Below, piece by piece: positions 9,221 to 19,263 of a DNA stretch of 19,263 nucleotides. The notes under the pieces were generated by a model. That model was given only the letters and a program-made list of their open reading frames with translations. It had not been told where the DNA came from and did not search any database. The DNA comes from Aureobasidium sp. EXF-3400 (taxonomy: Eukaryota > Ascomycota > Dothideomycetes > Dothideales > Saccotheciaceae), in contig SWBL01000574.1 of NCBI GenBank assembly GCA_024195585.1, positions 1 through 19,263 on the forward strand, in the 5' to 3' direction. The translations under genes and the position numbers were made by a program. Each line of letters starts with the position of its first letter. The stretch's first letter is position 1.

Positions 9221-9581
9221 TTGATGTCCCAGCAAAACACAAAAGTAGGTGTCACAAGCTGCTGTGGAGGACACGGAAGTGTTCGAGCAGGTAGCGTCCG
9301 TGTACCGTGAAGAGCCCGGTTTAGTGTCCCCGAAATTGGTTCCTTGTACAAAGTGTGTGCGATACGGCAATGATCAAGCGTGTATATATATGTATGCGAG
9401 CGTGGGGTGGAGGTGAGTACGTAGACAATCACGTTCATAACCCGGCCTCGCACGCACATCTTAGCTTCGGACATAAGCGGGATTTAAGACAATAACGTTA
9501 TTGAGTGTTGCCAACACCATTACAGATTCCAGATATTTTTCTTCCACAGACGATGGTCCCACAAAAGCATTCCTCAGACAT
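9221..9581. other. Intergenic: SEH1 promoter and 3' end of the MFS gene
   Basis: This 361-bp stretch separates two minus-strand genes. It holds the SEH1 5' region, including a TATATATA, and the downstream end of the transporter gene. No coding exon is supported. Confidence 0.6.
9383..9390 (-). promoter_or_regulatory. Candidate TATA element of SEH1
   Basis: TATATATA, a palindromic TATA match, lies about 163 bp upstream of the SEH1 start codon on the minus strand. Position and sequence fit a core promoter; use is inferred. Confidence 0.4.
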
Positions 9582-11272
9582 CTACGCAATGACATGCTCA
9601 GAATCTAACTCTTTATCCAGAGAATACCTACCAATCGCAGCGCTTATGACCAGCCCAAGCCCACTAATACCACACAAAGTTGCAAGCAGCATCTGAAAAG
9701 CCCAGTTGATAATCTCCTTGGCCAAAGTCTTTTCTGACGATGCTGGTTCAGAACGAAGAGATATAATATACACCTGAGCCTGCTTTGCAATTTCTGGTGA
9801 CAGACCATAGTGCTCCAAGCGTCTTTCCAAGAAGTTTTGGAAGATGGTGCCGCCGATGGAGACACCGAGGCACAAGCCTAGACTTCTCATAAATGCAAAC
9901 ATGGAGGATGCGTATGCGACGTCTTTGGTGGGCGAGATAGCTTGAATCGCCGCGCTGAGCGAGTTGAACAGTAGTCCGAGTCCTGTACCTGCACAGATGA
10001 ACATAAAGACATAGGCGACGGTCGAGGTTTCTGGATGAAGCTTGACCATAACGCCCATACCTAGTGTAGAGAGCACCCAGCCAAGCCAGATGGCCCATTG
10101 GTAGCTGCCTACTCGTGTAATTGCGGCTCCCGTGAGGCCAGAGATGGGTACAATGGTCAATCCGAGAGGTAATTCACATACACCCGCCATGACTGCCGAC
10201 ATTTCCTTGACCGCGAGAAGCCAGAGCACCAGGTAATATCCAGTGGCATAGACGCTAAATGCCATAAGTACAGTGCAAGCATATGCTGCAATGGCGGACC
10301 AATTGTTGAAGACGGACATCCGAAGGAACGGTATTGCGGCATACTTTGTTTCATAGATGACGGTGAGAACAACACCTGCAAGTCCGATGAGCAGAGGACA
10401 TAGTGTGGTAGCAGAGGACCACGGATATTCTGTGCCACCCCAACTGATCCCCACCAAGAACAGAGTTGTGCTTGCAATGCTCAGTATAATACCCAGCCAG
10501 TCAATTGAGAGCAGTTGTTCCTTGGTCGTTATCTTCGGTCTGGTGTATCGTATGGTAAATGGTACTGTCGCTAGAGAGATTGCACAGAAGGGAAGATTGA
10601 TATAGAACAACCATCTCCAGGTAGTCTTCTGGACGATCAGTCCACCAATGACAGGTGCAATGTTGCTGCCGAAAGCGAAACAGAGCTGCAAGTAGCCTTG
10701 ATACTGAGCTCGTTGTCTGAGAGGAATGATGTCGCTGAGGATGATCAGATTGACTGATAGTATACCACCCCCGCCGATACCCTGGATAGACCTTCCAACG
10801 AGCATACTGACGATTCCATGCGAGGCACAGCATATAATGGAACCAATAGTGAAAAGTGTGATTGCCAGAAGGAACATCGCTTGGCGGCCAAAGACATCAG
10901 CCAGAGCTGCGATGGGTGGCTGGAAGATTGCCGAGGTCAGGAGGTAGGATGTTGCTATCCAGAAGGTCTGAGTAGTGTTTGTATGTAACGCTTCCGACAA
11001 TGCCTTGCCATTCTCTTCAGCCACACATGTCTAACCATTGTTCTCTTTCTGGAGTCATGACTTACCGGCAAGGTCGTAGTCAGTATCGTAGAGTCCAAAG
11101 CTACTGCAAAGCAAACAAAAGCCTGCACGGCTACGATGAGCTTGACCTGCTTGCTTGGGTGCCAAGTCTGAGACTCATCGCGTCCTTGTTCAGCATCTTG
11201 TTGATTGTTGGAACCAGAGTTTATCGATCCAGGTCCTGTTGTAACACTAGACTCGAGTTTTTCAGACATCAT
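9582..11272 (-). CDS. MFS transporter, DHA14 (14-TM drug:H+ antiporter) family
   Basis: Two exons on the minus strand join to 545 aa: 11066-11272 and 9582-11012, with a 53-bp intron (GTAAGT...GAAGAG). Joining gives STILTTTLP|NGKALSEALH, the expected TM1-loop of this family. About 14 hydrophobic segments are visible after a ~45-residue hydrophilic N-terminus. Family signatures are LDSTILTTTLP at the end of TM1, ADVFGRQAM (motif A, D108 and R112), GRSIQGIGGGGI (motif B) and APVIGGLI followed by TTWRWLFYINLPF (motif C region and the DHA14-typical WRW-F-INLP block). The family exports drugs, mycotoxins or siderophores in exchange for protons at the plasma or vacuolar membrane; the substrate here cannot be inferred. 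Motif C usually reads GPxxGG, whereas here an alanine precedes the proline. ATG at 11272 is followed at once by a second ATG. It is divergent from the monooxygenase gene. Confidence 0.92.
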
Positions 11273-11345
11273 GATGCGAGTAGTAGCAAGCCTTTTTCAA
11301 GATTGTATGAGATAGTCCATTTGAGAGGAGCGGCTTGAAGCCAAG

Positions 11346-11352
11346 TTATATA
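11346..11352 (-). promoter_or_regulatory. Candidate TATA box of the MFS transporter gene
   Basis: TATATAA on the minus strand lies about 75 bp upstream of the transporter start codon, a typical spacing for a TATA box with a short leader. Confidence 0.5.
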
Positions 11353-11827
11353 GATGAATTGCGGATGGACACTGCGAGTATCATGGTACCAGCCTGTATC
11401 GAGGAGATCCATGGTACTGGTGTTCACGCCTTTGCAACCACACCCTAAGGTGGAATTCTAAAAACAGTAGGTTTCACTTATCGTTGCAATCAGTGCTCGA
11501 TTGATCAATCAAAGATCGCGCGGAGGTCATCCCTTCCAGAGTCTCCAATACCTTCCTATGTCTTATCAGGGTGTAGCGGCTGGTGAGATGCCCAGCTCTT
11601 TGTACTTGCTGGCAGCAGAAGCCAATGGAAAGTCTACTGGGATGTTACAAACTCGAGATGGACATCTGATCTCGGTTGCGACCATGATTTGTCTGTCGTG
11701 AAGTTGCGAAAAGACTTCTGACGAGAGATAGACATCAAGCCAGAAAGTCCGACCACCATGCTTGCAACGTGTTTGCAGGTGAGTTGTTGTAGACTCTCAG
11801 CTGGCGCTGACGAAAAAGCATATACAG

Positions 11828-11973
11828 TGTCAACCTGGACCGTTCCTTCGCAGTCAAGCGTCGCAGCCTTGCGGGAAGCAGCTGAGTCGGTGCAAGGAAG
11901 GAGCTACAAGATTGGGATGACATTGGGCGGGTCAACGCTGGGAAGTACTGTGTAGAATGTCAACGTGGACCGT
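11828..11973 (+). repeat. Direct 16-bp repeat pair, 130 bp apart
   Basis: TGTCAACCTGGACCGT at 11828-11843 recurs as TGTCAACGTGGACCGT at 11958-11973, one mismatch in 16. Two copies alone could be chance or a duplicated regulatory site in the MFS/FMO intergenic region. Confidence 0.5.
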
Positions 11974-12751
11974 CGTGCATGTACGGTGTTGGCATATGCA
12001 ATCCTTCATGGCTTGAGAAAGACCATTGCCCGAAAATAATCATGTAAAGTCTTCAGGATCTGGCGGTTGTCAGCAGAATCTAGGACAAACAAGAGAGACA
12101 GTTAACGCCGTGAGCCGATCTTGCCATGCGGACTGTAGCGACAATTTACTCGGAGTAGGTGCTGGTTCTTGGGGGATGGAAAGGAACGGCGAGCTGTCAT
12201 GCGCGGGGTTGATGTCCGCATTTTTGCCAGCAACATTTAGCGACCTTATGCTGACAGCGTCTATGAAGCTGCTATTCAGGGCATATCAGAGCTGGCAGGA
12301 TAAAAGCACTATACACTGCTCGTTTGCTCCCTTACTGCTGCGCCTTCGAGTCACAATAAGAGTGTCACGGACGTGGCCTGAATTTGGTGTGAAGCTTAGC
12401 TTGACTACCACGAGAATGGAGCAGCTGGGATAGATCGAGGTTCTATTGCAATGCGAAGGCCAACTGAAGATACTTCTTCAGCTTCTAGAAAGTGACTGAC
12501 CTTCGACTTGTTCTAACCCTGATTGTACGGCTGCTTCCAAGCTTGAGTGTGCGAGACATGTTCCTGGAGAAGTGATTCGCACCTTCCACAGCTGTAGCTT
12601 CAAGTTGAAACTACCACACATCAGTCAACATACGGAACAACCCACACCTCACAGTCGTGGGATACCTACCTTTCCATTTTCGAATCGTCCTTCAAACAGG
12701 GAAAACCCGGAAGGCCGGAGAGATAGGAAAGAGTGGACCAAGGGGCCACTC

Positions 12752-12757
12752 CACGTG
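12752..12757. promoter_or_regulatory. CACGTG E-box ahead of the FMO gene
   Basis: A palindromic CACGTG core, the binding site of bHLH factors, lies about 140 bp upstream of the monooxygenase start. A TGACATCA element resembling a CRE/AP-1 site follows within 20 bp. Regulation through them is inference. Confidence 0.4.
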
Positions 12758-12897
12758 TGTTTCCAGTGACATCATCTTTTGCATGTGATACTTGATATTC
12801 GTGCTTCCTCAACAAACCACCCCGTCCATCGCTCCTCTCTTCCACTTTTCCTCAGAAGATTCATTCTTGCTGCTTCAGTCAAGCAGTGCCACCAGTC

Positions 12898-14614
12898 ATG
12901 GCCGGTCCATTCAATACGGCAGCAGCTGCCATCAACAAGTTCGTTATGTTCTGGTTCCAGATCTATCAAATCGTTCTTGCCAAGATCCTCTCGCCAGATC
13001 CGCCTCCTCCCGGAAAGAAATTACACAGACCTCGCGTCGCTATTATTGGAGCTGGCCTTACAGGTGTCTCTGCAGCAGCGCACTGCGTCGGCCATGGCTT
13101 CGATGTTCACATCTTCGAGGCAGGCCCTCGTGAGCATCTGGGAGGCATTTGGGCCAAGGTACTTGCTTCAGCTCTGTGATTGTCTTTGAGAACAAGATGC
13201 TGAATTGCTGAAGGTAAACAACACTTCTGGCCTGCAGATCCACTCGGTCATGTATCGCTTCTTCCCTACCGTCTTCTGGAGTAAAGGTTATCCCAACCGT
13301 AAAGACATTGTTGATCAAATTGAGAAGGTCTGGAAGACGTACAATCTTCAAGACAAGACTTTATTCAATTACAAAGTCGAATCAGCCAAGGAAGATGACA
13401 AGGGTCGATGGATTATCAATGACAATACCGACGAGAAGTTTGACGGTATCATCGCTGCTGTTGGTAGCTGTGGTGACCCCAAAACTCCTCACATCCCAGG
13501 ATCCGAAAAGTTTAAAGGACAAATCTACCACTCTAGCGAACTTGACGGCAAAGATGTCAAGGGTAAAACCGTCTTGATCATTGGTGGAGGCGCCAGTGCC
13601 ATTGAGGCTATGGAGTTCACCACCAAGGAAAAGGCTAAGAAGGCAAAGATCCTCTCGAGATCCGAGAAGTGGATCATCCCTCGCAACCCAATTATCGACA
13701 TGCTACTCGCCTTCAACATCCTTGGCCAGGAGACCATCTTCTCATGGATCCCAGAGAGGCTACTTAGGAAATTCTTCTACCGTGACTTGGCAGACATCGC
13801 GCCTCCACCTGGCTCGGCCGGTCTCTTTGAGGAAACACCTATGGTCAACAATGACGTTTTGGAGCAGATTCGATCCGGCAATGCCGAATGGCTTCGAGGC
13901 GACATCGTAGAAGTGGAAGAGAACGGTATCAGATTCAACCGTCGCCAACAAGGTGTACCTAAAAATGGCCCTGGACACGAGACGCTTGAAGAAGGCGAAG
14001 TCATCATCCTGGCAACAGGATACAAGCGTCCTAGCTTGAGCTTCTTGCCCAAAGAGTGTTTCGCTGAGCCTTATTCTGCTCCTAACTGGTACGTTGTCTA
14101 CTTCATCCTAACTCTAGTCGAACGTCGGCTGATTTTGTCGTTACAGGTATCTCCAAACTTTCCCTCCACAGCACAAGTCCATCTGTGCCAACAACTGCAC
14201 CTATGTTGGTGCAATTGGCACGGTCGGAAACTTCCATATCGGCATCTACACCCGTATTCTGCTCATGTTCCTCCTCGATCCACTCACTCGACCTTCAACC
14301 TACTGGATGCAATTCTGGGTCGATATGACCAGATGGCTCAAAGCCCGTGCTCCTACCGGCGCTTTCGATTTCTTTACTTATAGCGAACTGATATGGTGGT
14401 TCTTCTTCGTAAGCTACTCAACTACACTTTTTGATCGTAGAAGAAAAACTAATCTCGTCAATAGTGTGTCGCCATCAATCCATTCAGATGGAAGTGGGCT
14501 CTATTCGTGTTCACTGGCGTAGGCATTGGATTGCCTTTGAATATCGTCGACAAGGAGGATAAGATCAGAAATGGTCTGGGTAGGCCTGCGGATTACAAAA
14601 CACACACCTACTAG
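12898..14614 (+). CDS. Flavin-containing monooxygenase-like FAD/NADPH oxidoreductase
   Basis: Four exons join to 515 aa: 12898-13158, 13214-14088, 14147-14408 and 14465-14614. All introns are GT-AG (55-58 bp) and the frame closes. Enzymes of this class use FAD and NADPH to insert one oxygen atom from O2 into soft nucleophiles or ketones. Seen: an FAD Rossmann motif VAIIGAGLTG (GxGxxG at aa 51-56) with the ribose-binding acid E74, GGIWAK in the position of the usual GGxW, an FMO-type signature FKGQIYHSSEL (F187, H193), an NADPH Rossmann motif LIIGGGASA (aa 211-216) and ILATGYKRP (ATG at 354-356). The signature ends in Leu197 where FMOs have Y/F and Baeyer-Villiger enzymes have W, so the subclass is open. 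A hydrophobic N-terminal stretch (FVMFWFQIYQIVLAKIL) and a C-terminal one (WALFVFTGVGIGLPLNIV) suggest membrane attachment. ATG 12898 has GTCATGG context. Substrate unknown. Confidence 0.9.
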
Positions 14615-15585
14615 TTCACAACGTAGTAAAAAGTGACGTGATGAACGATAACTCATCTAAGCTGCTGCTGTTGTTTTTCGAACTTTGATACATGACCAAG
14701 TCAAACGGGATGACCCTGCTGATGTTTTCGCACCGAGGAAACAAGTGTTTAATGGCAAATAACCCGGTGACTTAACACGTCTAGGCCATAGTCAGTGTTG
14801 GGTATTGTCGTCATGTACTTCAATAGAAAATATGAGTAAAGTATTCTGATGTCTGTGGATCTCAAGCTTGTGCATGATTCATACCGTGACTTCGTGATAT
14901 CTTCGTGCTTGAGACGAAGCTTTTGTGTTTTGCGATGATGTTGGAGTCTACCGCTCGACAAGACGATTCAGACCATTACACGAGCATATGAGCTACTTAA
15001 ACAATGACTCTTTACCCAAAAGACGACCTTTGGCTAGCTGAGAGCAGTCAAAATGATAGTTGAGGGTGTGGGCCAGGGTCTCATCCTCAACGAGCATCAA
15101 TGTTTTGGTCTGCTTGCACGAGCTCTACTACAACATGGCATTATCCTCTCACTGTCAATAATCACACATAAAGACCATAAAGAAACTGATTAAGATGGAC
15201 AAATTTCACATTTCCTAAGAAACATTTCGACGAGTCGCTAGTTCTACACTATATGTTATTTCGCCAGAAGAAAGAAAGAAAAAACCAAAGATTAAGAAGA
15301 CACAACAAGAAAACACCCATAATCCTCCTTCTTTTCAATCGTTATAAAATGCCCTTCATTCCCATCCCTTCAGTTCCATCGGAGACACCGTCAATAGAAG
15401 AAAAAAGGAAATAGAGCAAGGCATGGCAAGACACTCGCGTGTAGACGTTGCCTAGCACAGGCAAAGCGAGGCTCCACGTAGTGCGTGTTTGGTATCGGTG
15501 AAAAGCAAAAGACAGAACGATAGCAAGGGAGTGTTGCATATCAGCAAAACTCGGAGCAAGAAAAGGACTAATTATGAACACAAGC
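14615..15585. other. Convergent intergenic region between FMO and the FHA gene
   Basis: About 970 bp between two converging genes, so it contains both 3' ends. No exon is supported on either strand. A plus-strand A-rich stretch at about 15268-15315 (T-rich on the minus strand) may be part of the FHA gene's 3' UTR. Confidence 0.6.
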
Positions 15586-17179
15586 TCAGACACGAGGCTT
15601 CTTCCAATAGTATTGCTAGGGACAGTCAGCAGGTGTGCAGTCAATAGCATGCAGCAGTAGCACTTACCTTGTGTTGTTTGCGAGTGGATCTAAGGGGAGG
15701 TTTGGCGATCATCACGGCAGCGCGTCGGTGCTCGTCAGTATCCATCTCGGGAACGTAGTAGAATTCGTCCTCCAAAGCCTTGCCTGCAGCATCTTTGCCC
15801 GAACGAGCGATCTCGCCGACACACGGGATCCTATCCATGAGATCTTTGAGTTCTTCCGAGGACAGAGCCTTCTCGCCAAAGCTGCGGCCACCCTTCATTT
15901 CTGCTGGGAGGTTGTTGTAAATGGCTGAGATGGGCAGGGAGTGGATGCGCGTGAAGGCCAACTGGTTGATGATGTGATTCTTGACAGGCGAGAGGTTGCG
16001 AGTAGGCTGGGCAGGTTGGGTATCAGCGCGTAGTTGATTGATAGACTTGAGGCTGATCTTGAGGGGAACGCGTGGACGTTCTTCCTCTTTGCAGGTCGAC
16101 TTGAAGGATTCGAAGCGCGTAAGAAGGTTGTCGCCGTACGGGCCGAACGAGTGGACAATAGGATCGTTCTCTTCATCGTTCTCGAGTACTTCCTCGGGTG
16201 CGTCGGAGGGGTTGGTTGACATGGACTGCTGTACACTAGCTTTGGTAGGAGTTGGTGTTGAGCGGTCGACAGGTTCGGGCGAGAGTCTGGTTGCGGGCAT
16301 GGGAGTTGATGAGGCAGGCAGATCATCATCCTCAGCTGGCTCGTTATCTTCATAAACGTGGACAGGGGCTGGGCTGCTGGGGAGATCGAAGGGATCTGCG
16401 ATGAAAGTCTCCGAGAACGTATCGTTGACGCTGTCATGTTGGTTGGGCGAGGGAGACTCTGGCGAGCGGAGTCTAGGCAGAACAGGAGGAGGACTTGACG
16501 CGATCCTCTCAGGCACGGCACTGTTTTCTCTGCTGACGGATGACTCGAGGTCCCAAGGACACTGCTTCTCTTCCTGGGGCCATACAAGCAAAACACGAGT
16601 CTCTTGAACATCAATCATGACCTGCGAGCCAGGCTTTTGTGAAACAAAGCTCTCTCCCTTGGCCAACTCGACAACAGCTCCCTGGTAGTGGACCTTTGCT
16701 CCGTTCCATCCCAGACACTGAACGACCATCTCGCCAGAGAGACGCGGACCCTCGGGTGCATTGTACGTGGCTTTGACATGAACGCGTGAGATCAGACGGT
16801 TGGCTGACAGTTGATAGTCGGAAGAGTTACTCGAACGTCCCATGAGCAGGGGATCGCCATTAGAAGGTAGCTTGACACTGGGTACGGTGCCTAGAGGAGC
16901 CCTCTCGGAAAGCGAAGAATAAGACGCGGTACGTTGCAGACCAGGAACGCGTCTATTTGGCGATGACGAGAGGATACCAGTGGCAGAGGTCGGGACAGGA
17001 GTGGGATAGAACTTGCGCGTGTCGTCTTCGTCTTCTTGGAATTTGCGTTTCAATGCCCGAGGGAGACCACCGGGGGAGGACGACAATGGCTCGAATGCCG
17101 GGAGCAACGAGGGCCTTCTGACGGGATCAGGCTTCTCGGTCGAAGGAAGCACCTTCTTTTCATGAGAGATCGAGTCCAT
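15586..17179 (-). CDS. FHA-domain protein of the Plm2/Tos4 type
   Basis: Two exons on the minus strand join to 513 aa: 15668-17179 and a short last exon 15586-15615. The intron (GTAAGT...CCTAG, 52 bp) joins STRKQHK to QYYWKKPRV and a stop. The start at 17179 lies in a CCACCATGG context; the frame upstream has no other ATG. The FHA domain spans about aa 108-201, with the phosphopeptide-binding arginine in LLMGRSS (R115) and the SRVH motif at 131-134 (RLISRVHVKA). A long acidic, Ser/Pro-rich linker follows. The C-terminal block (IVHSFGPYGDNLLTRF, SPVKNHIINQLAFTRIHSLP, ELKDLMDRIPCVGEI) is typical of fungal Tos4/Plm2-like proteins. In budding yeast these are chromatin-bound G1/S targets linked to histone deacetylases and the DNA damage response. 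FHA domains bind phosphothreonine. Two MluI cell-cycle boxes lie just upstream, which suits this assignment. Orthology to Tos4 itself is inferred. Confidence 0.85.
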
Positions 17180-17210
17180 GGTGGAAACTATGCTCTCTGT
17201 TCTGCTCTGC

Positions 17211-17246
17211 ACACGCGTGAGATGCCCGGTCTCTGCTCACGCGTGT
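17211..17246. promoter_or_regulatory. Two MluI cell-cycle boxes (MCB) as an inverted repeat
   Basis: ACGCGT occurs at 17213-17218 and 17239-17244, 34 and 60 bp upstream of the FHA gene start. Each is followed by GA on one strand, matching the full MCB consensus ACGCGTNA, one per strand. Together they form an 11-bp inverted repeat (ACACGCGTGAG and its complement) with a 14-bp spacer. MCB sites bind the MBF (Mbp1-Swi6 type) factor that drives G1/S transcription. Confidence 0.7.
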
Positions 17247-17419
17247 CAGAAGAGTCGTATATCGAGTACAAGCCGGCGGGCGGTTGGTCGAATGAACGAT
17301 ATGATGGCGGATTAATAATACTCGGTATCAAGAGAGGGCGATGTCTAGCTGATTGAAAAGAGGGTGGTCGTGGTCAGAAGTGCAGAGGAGGAGGAAGGCC
17401 TTGCTGCGTGGGAATGGGA

Positions 17420-17440
17420 ACGCGCAGAGACGCGAACGCG
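17420..17440. promoter_or_regulatory. Cluster of three ACGCG cores
   Basis: ACGCG occurs at 17420, 17430 and 17436, about 240 bp upstream of the FHA gene start. These match the MCB core and could be further MBF sites for the same promoter. Confidence 0.5.
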
Positions 17441-17655
17441 ATTGCCAAAGCTTCCCAAAAGACTCCACCAATACTCGGCAGCTACGTACTTTATGTCTTT
17501 CTTTTCTGCCCTGATCTTTGCTTTATTCTCTTAATGGACACATGCAAATCAATCTATCTTGATTCAAAGCAAGACTCCAGTCCATAATCTGCTTCTCACG
17601 CTGCAAAATGGTACATGAATAGCGTCTAGATGAAGCCTGCACTAACCGTTGTGCA

Positions 17656-17673
17656 TGGTTAAACATTTAACCA
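17656..17673. repeat. Short palindrome
   Basis: TGGTTAA, a 4-bp ACAT spacer, and TTAACCA form perfect 7-bp inverted arms. It may be a regulatory site or chance; no gene is adjacent. Confidence 0.5.
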
Positions 17674-18512
17674 CAATGTACCTGGATTCATAAACCCTAA
17701 TAACCCAGCCACTTCTGCACCCGTCCATCCAATAATGACGACAAAACCACTTACCGTGCCATGGTTTCTTGTCTCTTTACAGCACGTCTGGTCAGCACAT
17801 GGTCATCAGTGGCACAGTCTCTCATCCCTATGCATTCTTGTACGAAGCAAACTGCATATCTAAATTGAGCATTCCAGTCACCACGACAGCAAGACGTTGA
17901 TCGATCGATAACCTGTTTCGATCATCACCACACACGCCAATATACACGAATCGCCTGTCTTGACACAAATTATGCAAATTCAGCATGCTACGTTTGGCAA
18001 TGGAGATTCATGTCTTCAAATATTTCTGATATACGGGCTTGTGACTGCATTGGTCGTCAACTTATCAGGACCAAATCACAAAATGAAAGACATGGATAGA
18101 CATGTCTCGAGATTCGGTTCGTCTCTTTGTGCTTGTTGGCATGGCACAACGACTGTTGCTAGGAAAGCACAGGTGAGCTGAAAACCGAGATCAGGAAATC
18201 TATTCAGCAAAGCAATAATCAATAATAATCAATTTCCACAGCCTCACACCTCTCTCCTGATTCTGTTTTAGATGCAACTTTCAGCACGCTAGGTGAATGC
18301 GGTAGTGTTAGTAGTTGATGTTTTGGAATTGGGTGAACAGTACTGCATATCAGTCCCTCATTGAAATCAATAAATGAAAATAAATCTTATACCTTGGCCT
18401 AGTCAAACGATGCAGTCATGAGAAGGACTCGCAACAGAATGTGATAGTTGCTGTGGCAGATCCAGACTGGAAAGCGATTCGAAAAGCCGACACGAGGTGC
18501 AAAAGTCACTCA

Positions 18513-19263
<751 letters not shown>

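Larger units (their letters stand above)
11273..12897. other. Gene-free divergent region between MFS and FMO genes
   Basis: About 1.6 kb with no exon I can support on either strand. Open frames at 11501-11701, 11758-11955 and 12026-12433 have no domain, no splice-extended continuation and no family resemblance. Contents seen: a TATA element of the MFS gene, a CACGTG E-box and a TGACATCA CRE-like site ahead of the FMO gene, and a 16-bp repeat pair. It may be a long shared promoter, an unrecognised lncRNA, or a decayed gene. Confidence 0.5.

Noticed and set aside
12026..12433. 135-aa open frame between the MFS and FMO genes
   Set aside because: No recognisable domain, no plausible splice partners and no promoter logic; probably chance.
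9582..14614. Secondary metabolite gene cluster
   Set aside because: Only a transporter and an oxidoreductase are present, flanked by housekeeping genes; no synthase or cluster regulator is visible.
15895..16614. 239-aa frame on the same strand as the FHA gene
   Set aside because: It is a shifted-frame shadow of the Ser/Pro-rich linker with no domain of its own.
17180..17212. Eleven-residue N-terminal extension of the FHA protein
   Set aside because: It begins at GTG, while the ATG at 17179 has an ideal CCACCATGG context.

Overview
The window is nuclear DNA of a filamentous ascomycete fungus (Pezizomycotina). The evidence is short introns of about 50-75 bp with GTAAGT/GTATGT donors and YAG acceptors, CCACCATGG start contexts, and gene families typical of that group: a DHA14-type MFS transporter, a Plm2/Tos4-like FHA protein and a PRC2 subunit retained in some Pezizomycotina. 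The class cannot be fixed by eye; Dothideomycetes is a weak guess.

Eight protein genes are supported, most after joining exons by hand. From left to right: (1) a two-PAS-domain protein (382-1983, minus, 3 exons, 499 aa); (2) a Polycomb EED/ESC homologue (3445-5728, plus, 11 exons, 569 aa); (3) an uncharacterised disordered protein with a hydrophobic C-terminal tail (6197-7765, minus, 522 aa); (4) nucleoporin SEH1 (7973-9220, minus, 3 exons, 380 aa); (5) a 14-TM MFS transporter (9582-11272, minus, 2 exons, 545 aa); (6) a flavin-containing monooxygenase-like enzyme (12898-14614, plus, 4 exons, 515 aa); (7) a Plm2/Tos4-like FHA protein (15586-17179, minus, 2 exons, 513 aa); (8) the ubiquitin-eL40 fusion (18725-19263, minus, cut by the right window edge five codons after its start).

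Most genes are core housekeeping or chromatin genes with no shared pathway: PRC2 (H3K27 methylation), nuclear pore/SEA complex, G1/S regulation, ribosome and ubiquitin supply. The accessory-looking part is the divergent MFS/FMO pair around a 1.6 kb gene-free stretch (11273-12897). That layout could suit a detoxification or small-molecule module, but substrates cannot be read from sequence.

The main points for a second look are: the intron-dense EED gene with 16-nt and 21-nt microexons and an altered aromatic cage; a cluster of MluI cell-cycle box (ACGCG) elements just upstream of the Tos4-like gene; and a degenerate ~25-bp tandem repeat lying across the stop codon of the uncharacterised gene, with signs of a C-terminal frameshift. 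No transposon, CRISPR array, rRNA or tRNA gene was recognised.
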